Assembly (NCBI GenBank): GCA_002350065.1
Contig: DEDQ01000004.1
Coordinates: 3,214-10,919, forward strand
Direction of reading: 5' to 3'
DNA: 7,706 nt
From: Ruminococcus flavefaciens
GTDB taxonomy: Bacteria > Bacillota > Clostridia > Oscillospirales > Ruminococcaceae
Position 1 is the first letter of the stretch; the number at the start of each line of letters is the position of its first letter. Below the pieces are notes generated by a model. The model had not been told where the DNA came from. It made no database searches and saw only the letters and a program-made list of their open reading frames with translations. Shown one piece after another: positions 1 to 5,459 of this stretch. A program made the position numbers and the translations under genes.

Positions 1-175
1 CCATCTTGAGAAGACCTCTTCTGCTGTGGTGGTCATTCTTGTGGATCTTAAGGTGAGCGTTGAGGTCGTTGATCCTCTTAGTAAGGATAGCTACCTGAAC
101 CTCGGGTGAACCTGTGTCGTTAGCACTTGTTCTGTTAGCCTCGATAACGGCTGTTTTTTCTTCTTTTCTAAGCAT
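1..175 (-). CDS. rpsO: Ribosomal protein S15, 5' part (cut by window edge)
   Basis: Reading the minus strand from the ATG at 173-175 gives about 58 residues beginning [13 protein letters not shown], followed by [15 protein letters not shown] and then [13 protein letters not shown]. These are the hallmark segments of bacterial S15, including the 16S rRNA-contacting H-DHHSRRGL block. S15 is a primary binder of the 16S central domain in the 30S subunit. The family is about 88-89 aa, so roughly one third is missing beyond position 1. The start is supported by a GAGGTG ribosome binding site at 183-188, seven bases upstream. The gene has its own promoter (265-293) and does not need readthrough from the dockerin gene. 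Family assignment is certain from the motifs. Confidence 0.97.
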   Translation of the reverse strand, partial: MLRKEEKTAVIEANRTSANDTGSPEVQVAILTKRINDLNAHLKIHKNDHHSRRGLLKM

Positions 176-256
176 TGAAAAGCACCTCATAAAAATAATA
201 TTCCGCTGACGTAGAAAAGGGTGAAATGTGAGGACACGCCCGATTCCAAGTACACG

Positions 257-274
257 GTGATAATATTATATCAC
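257..274. repeat. Inverted repeat over the rpsO -10 box
   Basis: GTGATA (257-262) and TATCAC (269-274) are perfect inverted arms around a 6-base AT-rich centre. The repeat spans the -10 hexamer and reaches the predicted start of rpsO transcription. This is where a repressor operator could sit, but much of the symmetry is forced by the AT-rich TATAAT sequence itself. No regulator can be named from the sequence. Confidence 0.35.
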
Positions 275-293
275 AAAAAAACGCACTTGTAAA
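265..293 (-). promoter_or_regulatory. Sigma-70-type promoter of rpsO
   Basis: On the minus strand TTTACA (288-293) is followed by exactly 17 bases and TATAAT (265-270). The predicted transcription start is near 258, giving a leader of about 83 nt before the rpsO ATG. The promoter starts only 25 bp after the stop codon of the upstream dockerin gene. A 6-bp-arm inverted repeat (257-274) covers the -10 box. The call rests on consensus match and spacing only. Confidence 0.85.
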
Positions 294-318
294 GGGGTTT
301 TTGAATTTTTTTGCAGTT

Positions 319-1215
319 TCAGTTTTCGTCCCAGTAAAAGTACTTTAAAGGGAGTTCTTCTAAGCTGACAAGACCTGCGTCGATTTTCTGGATAGTAAGA
401 GCGTCGTTTCCGGTAATGCCGTCACCGGTGCAGTAGCAGTCGGCATAAGCCTTTGCACGGGGGGAGAGCCCGTATTTGTCGTTGTTGCCGAGGAACTGGA
501 GGATAGTGACGGAGTCAGCGATAGTTACGTTACCGTCAAGGTTAGCGTCGCCGTAAACGGGAGCGGGCATTTTGCCGAGAGACTCGAAGCTGAGACCGTT
601 CTTCTCGGCAAATTCTTCGGCTGTCGAGCCTGTATATCCGTGAACGACGGTATTCTTTGTGAGGTCGTTTCTGTCTGAGGTATATTTAATCTCGCAGTAT
701 GGATTTTTAATTGTAAGCTCGGTGAGGTAATCGCAGTCCTTGAATGCGTGTTCATTTATGTATGAAACGCTTTCCGGTATAACGAGCTGCTGGAGGGAGG
801 TGCAGTTTTCAAATGCATAGCTGCCGATACTTGTAACAGTATCGGATATTTCGATATTTTCGAGCGCTCCGCAGCCGGAAACAGCATGGCTGCCGATATG
901 TGTTACCTCATCGTTGAATTTGACATATTTAACATAATAAATTTTGGGGATATTATTATTATTTTGATTGTTCGGGTGCCATGGCGTTTCCTCGCTTGAG
1001 GAGTAGTCGTTCATAGCGCCCTTTCCGTTGATATAGAGGGTTTCGTCGGTGGTGAAAAGATATTGTACATTCTCGCCGCACCAGTCTGTGCCGACAAGAC
1101 CTACTGCGCCTGCGGTCATCATATCCGGCTGGATAGCTGTTTTGTCCGGAAGGACTGCTGCTCCTGCGATAAGGGTTGTGCTGAGTATTGCTGCTGTGAG
1201 TTTTCTGAAGTTCAT
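319..1215 (-). CDS. Secreted BspA-type LRR protein with C-terminal type I dockerin
   Basis: The 298-aa product has an N-terminal signal peptide (MNFRK, then a hydrophobic stretch at 6-22, no lipobox Cys). A BspA-like leader domain (about 45-80, WCGENV and INGKGAMNDYS) and LRR_5-type repeats follow (about 98-172, with I-SHAVSGC, IGSYAFENC and INEHAFKDC steps), closed by the usual GYTGSTAEEFAEKNGL segment (193-208). Residues 221-286 form a dockerin. Its first calcium loop is canonical (D223, N225, D227, D234); the second is the 13-residue DCYCTGDGITGND variant (259-271). Dockerins plug enzymes into cohesin scaffoldins, so the protein probably sits on an extracellular cellulosome. No catalytic domain is present, suggesting a binding or structural role. 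The start is fixed by AAAGGAGA at 1222-1229. An AAT x4 tract encodes N85-N88. I see no terminator after the stop. Confidence 0.92.
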   Translation of the reverse strand: MNFRKLTAAILSTTLIAGAAVLPDKTAIQPDMMTAGAVGLVGTDWCGENVQYLFTTDETLYINGKGAMNDYSSSEETPWHPNNQNNNNIPKIYYVKYVKFNDEVTHIGSHAVSGCGALENIEISDTVTSIGSYAFENCTSLQQLVIPESVSYINEHAFKDCDYLTELTIKNPYCEIKYTSDRNDLTKNTVVHGYTGSTAEEFAEKNGLSFESLGKMPAPVYGDANLDGNVTIADSVTILQFLGNNDKYGLSPRAKAYADCYCTGDGITGNDALTIQKIDAGLVSLEELPLKYFYWDEN

Positions 1216-1247
1216 GTCAATTCTCCTTTATAATGTAATATATAAAA

Positions 1248-1277
1248 ATTATACACCAGCATATATATAATTGTCAA
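1248..1277 (-). promoter_or_regulatory. Consensus sigma-70-type promoter of the LRR/dockerin gene
   Basis: On the minus strand a perfect TTGACA (1272-1277) and a perfect TATAAT (1248-1253) are separated by 18 bases. Transcription should start near 1241, giving a short leader of about 25 nt that contains the AAAGGAGA ribosome binding site. It lies back to back with the rpe promoter; the two -35 boxes are 39 bp apart. Confidence 0.88.
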
Positions 1278-1316
1278 GAAAATGCAATAAGTAAAATAAT
1301 TTTTTATAAAAGCATA

Positions 1317-1345
1317 TTGACGTTCAGGCGGAAATATTATATAAT
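1317..1345 (+). promoter_or_regulatory. Sigma-70-type promoter of rpe and the downstream operon
   Basis: TTGACG (1317-1322), a 17-base spacer and a perfect TATAAT (1340-1345) sit 30 bp upstream of the rpe start. The predicted start of transcription is near 1352. It is the only convincing plus-strand promoter I see in the window, so all genes from rpe to rapZ may depend on it, at least in part. Confidence 0.87.
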
Positions 1346-1375
1346 AAGAGTGTATGAAGTTCAGGAAGTGATAAA

Positions 1376-2044
1376 ATGAAAAATTATGTTTCGGCGTCAG
1401 TGCTCAGCGCTGACCTGCTCGATATGAGAAACGAGATAAAAAAACTCGAGGATAACGGAGTGGATATGCTCCATTTCGATGTCATGGACGGCATTTTCGT
1501 GAATAACATCACATACGGTCTGCCTGTCCTCGAGCAGGTACGCAGGGTCACGGATATGACCCTCGACGTACACCTTATGATAACCGACCCGCTCAGATAC
1601 GCTGAACGCTTCGCAAAGGCAGGAGCTGACATCATCAGCTTCCACTCCGAGAGCGAGAGCGATACCCTTGAGACTATCCGCGCGATAAAAGCCTGCGGAG
1701 TCAGGGCGGCAGTGGCTATAAAGCCGGCTACTCCTGCCGAGAGCGTTTATGAGTTCCTTCCGGAGATAGATATGCTCCTCGTCATGACTGTCGAGCCCGG
1801 CTTCGGCGGACAGAGCTTTATCCCCGAGACAGTTGAAAAAGTACGCCTTATCCGTCAGAGGATACAGCAGCTCGGACTCAGCTGCGACGTTCAGGTAGAC
1901 GGAGGAATAAACTACGAGACCGCTCCCATAGCCAGAGAAGCAGGCGCAAACGTCCTTGTTTCGGGAAGCTGCCTTTTCAAAGCCGAGGATATGTCCGAGG
2001 CTGTAAGAATGATAAAGGGAGAGTCTCAATGCAGCGAAATGTAA
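1376..2044 (+). CDS. rpe: Ribulose-phosphate 3-epimerase
   Basis: This cytoplasmic enzyme interconverts ribulose 5-phosphate and xylulose 5-phosphate in the pentose phosphate pathway. The 222-aa length is normal for the family (about 210-230). The TIM-barrel signatures are all present in order: SASVLSAD near the N-terminus (substrate serine S8), HFDVMDG (33-39), HLM (66-68), MTVEPGFGGQSF (137-148), VDGGI (174-178) and the phosphate-gripping VSGS (195-198). The metal and catalytic set H33, D35, H66 and D175 is intact, so the enzyme should be active. AGGAAGTG at 1363-1370 is the likely ribosome binding site. The last 16 bases overlap the next gene in another frame, implying translational coupling to the Rnf-like membrane genes. 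rpe is more often found beside rsgA/prkC-type genes in Firmicutes, so this partner is unusual. Confidence 0.97.
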   Translation: MKNYVSASVLSADLLDMRNEIKKLEDNGVDMLHFDVMDGIFVNNITYGLPVLEQVRRVTDMTLDVHLMITDPLRYAERFAKAGADIISFHSESESDTLETIRAIKACGVRAAVAIKPATPAESVYEFLPEIDMLLVMTVEPGFGGQSFIPETVEKVRLIRQRIQQLGLSCDVQVDGGINYETAPIAREAGANVLVSGSCLFKAEDMSEAVRMIKGESQCSEM

Positions 2045-3006
2045 GAACCGACCGCTTTATCTGGATAGACATAATGATAACGCTCCTTACACTGGAGCTT
2101 ATGGAGTATTTCTATTACGGCACACGAGCAGTAGTCCTCGGCACAGTATGCGTCGGAGCGTCGCTCGCGGCAGAGCTGATATCGCTGAAGCTTATGCGCC
2201 GCAGATTCACGGCTGACGACCTCACCTGCGTCTCTGACGCCCTTATAATCGCGCTCATGCTTCCGGCAGCTTTCGATTACAAGATAGCGGCTGCTGCGGG
2301 AGTTTTTGCTGTAGTAGCAGCCAAGAACGTCTTTGGCGGACGCCTGAATATGATATTTTCTCCTGCGGCGGCGGCTTATGTATTCATGTACACATCGTGG
2401 AAGAATCAGCTTCTCATGTTCACCGAGCCCCACGTCCACACGGGGGTATTCGAGAAGGCAGGCTCGCTTGTGAGCTCCGCGAGCCACGCATTCAACATAT
2501 CTGGCAAGATGGATCTTTCCGATTTCGAGATACTCATGGGCAATATGAGCGGCGCACCCGGAGCCGTGAGCATACTTCTGCTCGCTGTTGCGGCGGCTGT
2601 ACTGCTCTTCCGACGTTCGATATCAGCCGGAGCCTTTATCGGCACGATTTCCGCGACTGTACTGCTCGCTGCTATCGTTCCCGCAGCGGTGAGCCGTGTG
2701 GATTCGGTGAAGTATACACTTGTCACGAACATGGTGCTCTTTGCCGCGGTATACATTATCGCCGACAGGAGAATAGCTCCAAAACGTGATTATTTCGCCT
2801 TTTTCTATGGATTTTTCATAGCTTCGTTCTCGTATATCCTCACGCTGACGACGGCAAAGGAGAACTCAATAGTGCTCGTTTCACTCGTGTTCACTCCTGT
2901 TGCCCTCGGATTCAGGAACCTTGAAAAGCGCATAGAGACAGTCGAGCAGGAGGAGCTCAGAGCGGCTTCCCTCACAGTCGGAGAGGAGGCGTCAGTTGAT
3001 GAGTAA
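2029..3006 (+). CDS. RnfD/NqrB-family membrane protein, divergent, flavin site degraded
   Basis: This 325-aa protein has about nine or ten hydrophobic segments and matches RnfD along its length: an early positively charged stretch, DALIIALMLP (70-79), AAKNVFGG (97-104, like the family's AKH-YGG) with FSPAAAAY (110-117, like FNPA--AY), GNMSGAPGAVSILLL (171-185) and IIADRRIAP (243-251, where the family has ATDPV-SP). In true RnfD an FMN is attached by ApbE to a threonine in a D-G-V-T-x-A-T-P type motif. The aligned stretch here is SLVSSASH (146-153), with serine S152 in place of that threonine and no aspartate, so covalent FMN is doubtful. The start has AAAGGGAGAG at 2014-2023 and lies inside rpe. 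The end overlaps the next gene by 8 bases. The family call is solid; function as an Rnf subunit is not. Confidence 0.85.
   Translation: MQRNVRTDRFIWIDIMITLLTLELMEYFYYGTRAVVLGTVCVGASLAAELISLKLMRRRFTADDLTCVSDALIIALMLPAAFDYKIAAAAGVFAVVAAKNVFGGRLNMIFSPAAAAYVFMYTSWKNQLLMFTEPHVHTGVFEKAGSLVSSASHAFNISGKMDLSDFEILMGNMSGAPGAVSILLLAVAAAVLLFRRSISAGAFIGTISATVLLAAIVPAAVSRVDSVKYTLVTNMVLFAAVYIIADRRIAPKRDYFAFFYGFFIASFSYILTLTTAKENSIVLVSLVFTPVALGFRNLEKRIETVEQEELRAASLTVGEEASVDE
2984..2989 (+). promoter_or_regulatory. Ribosome binding site deciding the RnfE-like start
   Basis: A full AGGAGG lies inside the end of the RnfD-like gene. The in-frame starts are TTG at 2996 (6 bases away) and ATG at 2999 (9 bases away). 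I prefer ATG because it is the stronger codon at acceptable spacing. The difference is one residue. Confidence 0.7.
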
Positions 3007-3631
3007 GAAAAAAACGACGGTTTTTGACGGTCTTATCTCAGACAATACCGTGCTCTCGTCGCTTATGGTGATATCGCCGGTGATAGTCTGCGCAAATTCC
3101 GTACAGAACGCGGCAGCGCTTATCTATGCATTCTCCGCGATAACGTTCATATCAGTCCTTATTGGCTCGTTCGTTCCGAAGAAGCTTCCCTACGCGGCGA
3201 AAACGGTCATCTACGCGATAATATCTTCGATAGTCTATATACCGGTGAAAACTGCCGCACAGGAATTCTTTCCAGAGGTCATCACCAGAGTCGGCATATA
3301 CTTTCCGCTGCTTGCAGTGAATTCTCTCATCGTGCTCCAGCCGCAGACCAAGTTCAGAAGCATGAAGCGCACTCAGATGATACCGGCGCTCGTGTTCTAT
3401 ATACTCGGATTCGACGCAGTCATTCTCGTGACGGCGTTCCTGCGCGAGCTCTTTGCAAGCGGAACTATCGCCGGCAGAGTTGTTGATATGGACACCCTCG
3501 TCAGCGGACTGGGAATGCCGTTCGGCGGCTTCATATTCCTCGGACTGCTCTGCGGATTTTACAGAGCTGTCCGTTCGGCTGTAAGACGTGAAAACAGAGA
3601 GGAGGCTGACAGCGATGTTCATAGTAGCTGA
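2999..3631 (+). CDS. RnfE/NqrD-family membrane protein, both cluster cysteines replaced
   Basis: The 210-aa product has six hydrophobic segments and the RnfE layout: SDNTVLSSLMVISPVIV (15-30, like NNPALVQLLGLCPLLAV), PKKLPYAAK (60-68), GIYFPLLAVNSLIVL (99-113, like GIFIPLIVTNCIIIG), RELFASGTIAG (149-159, like REI-G-GTL) and a final glycine-rich helix. RnfE normally gives two cysteines to a [2Fe-2S] cluster shared with RnfA inside the membrane. Both positions are serine here (S26, codon 3074-3076; S109, codon 3323-3325). A nearby C31 is not at the ligand position. The gene overlaps the RnfD-like gene by 8 bases and the RnfA-like gene by 17. A TTG start at 2996 is possible. Family membership is clear by eye; a redox role is doubtful. 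Confidence 0.85.
   Translation: MSKKKTTVFDGLISDNTVLSSLMVISPVIVCANSVQNAAALIYAFSAITFISVLIGSFVPKKLPYAAKTVIYAIISSIVYIPVKTAAQEFFPEVITRVGIYFPLLAVNSLIVLQPQTKFRSMKRTQMIPALVFYILGFDAVILVTAFLRELFASGTIAGRVVDMDTLVSGLGMPFGGFIFLGLLCGFYRAVRSAVRRENREEADSDVHSS
3600..3605 (+). promoter_or_regulatory. Ribosome binding site deciding the RnfA-like start
   Basis: AGGAGG ends 9 bases before the ATG at 3615 and lies downstream of a longer in-frame GTG option at 3588. It therefore supports ATG 3615, giving a 190-aa protein of standard RnfA length rather than 199 aa. Confidence 0.8.
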
Positions 3632-4187
3632 GTTCATAGTCCTTCTTTCGACAAACCTGATACTCATGCAGGCGCTCGGTACGAGTACGCTCTTCGTTGC
3701 TGCTGGAAACAGAAAGAACCTGCTCTGGACGGCGATAACAATTTCCGTATTCACAACAGCAGGCTCAGGTGCGGCGTATATTGTCAACAAATTGCTCCCG
3801 TCCGGAGCGGCTGACCTGACTCCGCTTTTGTATACGCTCATTATCGGAGCACTGTATATCCTCATACTCGCGGGACTTTACTTCGCCGGCGGAGACCTTT
3901 TCGATACAGCGAAGAAATACATTCATCTCTCGGCATTCAACTGCGCTGTTATGGGAACTCTCTTCACGGTGACAGAGCGTGCCGGAATCTATACCTCACT
4001 TGATTCATTTTTCGGCTTCATATTAGCCGGTGCAGAGGCGGGAACAGGCTTTATACTGGCATCGTTCATACTCACCGCGGCATATGCGCGGCTCAATTCA
4101 TCAAAGGTACCTGCCGCGTTCAGAGGCGGACCTGCGATGCTCATTTACTTAGGACTTATCTCAATGGCAGTCTATGCTTTCAGATAA
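3615..4187 (+). CDS. RnfA/NqrE-family membrane protein, one of two cluster cysteines replaced
   Basis: The 190-aa product has six membrane segments and RnfA features: LLSTNLILMQALGTSTL (10-26, where RnfA has LVNNFVLVKFLGLCPFM), HLSAFNCAVMG (104-114, like PLITTNCAVLG), GAEAGTGFILA (139-149) and the closing PAAFRGGPAMLI--GLISMAVYAF (like P-F-G--I--ITAGLMSLAFMGF). RnfA and RnfE are homologous, inverted halves. The second cluster cysteine is kept (C110, codon 3942-3944) but the first is serine (S24, codon 3684-3686). With the RnfE-like changes, one of four [2Fe-2S] ligands remains. The length is typical of RnfA, so this is not a truncated gene. The ATG start is chosen over GTG 3588 because of the AGGAGG at 3600. 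A 55-bp gap with no hairpin follows. Confidence 0.86.
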   Translation: MFIVAEFIVLLSTNLILMQALGTSTLFVAAGNRKNLLWTAITISVFTTAGSGAAYIVNKLLPSGAADLTPLLYTLIIGALYILILAGLYFAGGDLFDTAKKYIHLSAFNCAVMGTLFTVTERAGIYTSLDSFFGFILAGAEAGTGFILASFILTAAYARLNSSKVPAAFRGGPAMLIYLGLISMAVYAFR

Positions 4188-4242
4188 AAAAATGCATGAC
4201 GCCCTAAAAATACCACAGCAGTTTATATTAGGAGAACTATAA

Positions 4243-5415
4243 ATGAAACGTAAGAACAAAGGAAGGAAAATTTACAAGACCAAAGAAAAAAACTACTACG
4301 GAAAAAGTCCTGTCGGCAAATTCATGTCCGGACTTCTAACCGTACTGCTGATAGGCGGCATAGGCTTCATCGGCTACAGCGTTGCCGAGCCTATAATCAA
4401 CTACACTCAGCACAAAGGCGACAAGCCGGCATCAACAATGCCGGTGACTACCGACGGCACCGGCGGGGAAGAATCTTCCTCCGGCGAGAAGGTTTCGTCC
4501 GAGCGCTTCAAGGCAGTCTGCCTCACGGCAAGCGACATACAGAGCGTGAGCACTCTCGAAAAGGCTGTAGATTCGATACCGGCTGACGGAGGCTACGAAT
4601 ACGTGGAAGTGCCCCTCAAGGTCAGGGGAGGAGCGATAAACTATGCCTCATCAGTAAAGGAGGCGCAGTTTGCTCTTGCTGTTCAGTCTGATGTGGCGCT
4701 GAGCGATATGGTCGCAGTGATAGAAAAGTCAGGCTTCAAGCCCGCGGCAGAGATAAGCACGCTCCACGACAACCTGCTTCCGGCAGTATATCCGGAAAGC
4801 GGCTACGTCACTGCTGACGACGGCTCACAGTGGAATGACAACGACCCGGCTCACGACGGCAAGCCGTGGACTACTCCTTATTCGCAGACCACTCTCACAT
4901 ACCTCTCGGACATCGTCAGCGAGGTCTCGGGAGCAGGCTTTGAGCGCATTATCTGCACTGACCTCGTATATCCCGATTTCAGACCGTCCGACCTTGCGAT
5001 GCTCGATGAAAAGCTCGGCAAGAGCGACAGATTCATGGCTCTCACATCGGCGGCGAATCTGCTGTATGAGAAGTCTGTCTCGAACGGAGCTTCCATGTAT
5101 ATCGGCGTATCTGCTGTTGATATGCTCAAGGGTAATGACGATGTGCTCCAGCCGATGCTTCTTTCGGCGAATACGGTAGTGCTCGAAATAGACGTTGAAG
5201 AGCTCGTGAACGGCGTATCAGACGGTCACACTCTTTACGAATTTGAAGGCTCGCCTGCGGAGATAACCGACAAGTGCCTGAAATTCCTCAGCCCCAAGCT
5301 TACCGATTTCAACGTTGTCGTAAGGATAAAGGGACAGGGCAGGACCCGTGAGGAGCTCATGAAGGCAAAGGAAAAAATAGCCGGCTACGGATATTCCTCA
5401 TTCGTTATCGGCTGA
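4243..5415 (+). CDS. Membrane-anchored DUF4015-like putative glycoside-hydrolase protein
   Basis: The 390-aa product has a very basic cytoplasmic tail (1-26), one membrane helix (about 27-48), a low-complexity Thr/Ser/Gly/Glu linker (about 58-86) and an extracellular domain (87-390). That domain resembles the DUF4015 TIM-barrel (putative glycoside hydrolase, PF13200): KAVCLTASDI (90-99), YEYVEVPLKVRGGAINYAS (118-136), AEISTLHDNLLP (169-180), a SQWNDNDP segment (195-202), WTTPYSQTTLTYL (209-221) and EVSGAGFERI--TDLVYPDF (227-246). In better-conserved members the last block reads roughly GFDEI--DYVRFPD. Here the aspartate is shifted or replaced (T239-D240), so catalysis is uncertain. The start has AGGAGAA at 4230-4236. 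The gene probably belongs to the rpe transcript, since no promoter or terminator is evident in the 55-bp gap. The fold call is from memory of the family. Confidence 0.7.
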   Translation: MKRKNKGRKIYKTKEKNYYGKSPVGKFMSGLLTVLLIGGIGFIGYSVAEPIINYTQHKGDKPASTMPVTTDGTGGEESSSGEKVSSERFKAVCLTASDIQSVSTLEKAVDSIPADGGYEYVEVPLKVRGGAINYASSVKEAQFALAVQSDVALSDMVAVIEKSGFKPAAEISTLHDNLLPAVYPESGYVTADDGSQWNDNDPAHDGKPWTTPYSQTTLTYLSDIVSEVSGAGFERIICTDLVYPDFRPSDLAMLDEKLGKSDRFMALTSAANLLYEKSVSNGASMYIGVSAVDMLKGNDDVLQPMLLSANTVVLEIDVEELVNGVSDGHTLYEFEGSPAEITDKCLKFLSPKLTDFNVVVRIKGQGRTREELMKAKEKIAGYGYSSFVIG

Positions 5416-5431
5416 AATAAAGGAAATACAA

Positions 5432-5444
5432 CCGATATTATCGG
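5432..5444. repeat. Perfect 13-bp palindrome upstream of hprK
   Basis: CCGATA and TATCGG flank a single T in the 44-bp gap between the DUF4015-like gene and hprK. It ends 15 bp before the hprK ATG. As RNA the loop would be too small unless inner pairs open, and no T-tract follows, so it is not a terminator. It could be a protein-binding site or chance. Confidence 0.4.
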
Positions 5445-5459
5445 AGAACGGAGAAAAAC

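Noticed and set aside
294..318. Terminator for the LRR/dockerin gene
   Set aside because: Only A-rich and CCCC sequence follows the stop on the minus strand. There is no inverted repeat before a T-tract, so I cannot call a terminator.
1397..2029. Long open frame on the minus strand opposite rpe (210 codons)
   Set aside because: It mirrors rpe over almost its full length, its protein resembles no family, and rpe has complete catalytic motifs. It is a codon-bias shadow.
2026..2487. 153-codon minus-strand frame opposite the RnfD-like gene
   Set aside because: Rich in Arg, Cys and Tyr with no domain or membrane pattern, it is antisense to a clear membrane protein.
3588..3614. GTG start extending the RnfA-like protein by nine residues
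   Set aside because: The AGGAGG at 3600-3605 lies inside the extension, and the ATG at 3615 gives the normal family length and N-terminus.
3152..3865. 237-codon open frame on the minus strand opposite the RnfE-like and RnfA-like genes
   Set aside because: It spans the junction of two well-supported overlapping genes, has no convincing family features, and its composition is that of an antisense frame.
4196..4229. Possible promoter before the DUF4015-like gene (ATGACG and TATATT)
   Set aside because: The spacer is 22 bases and transcription would begin after the ribosome binding site.
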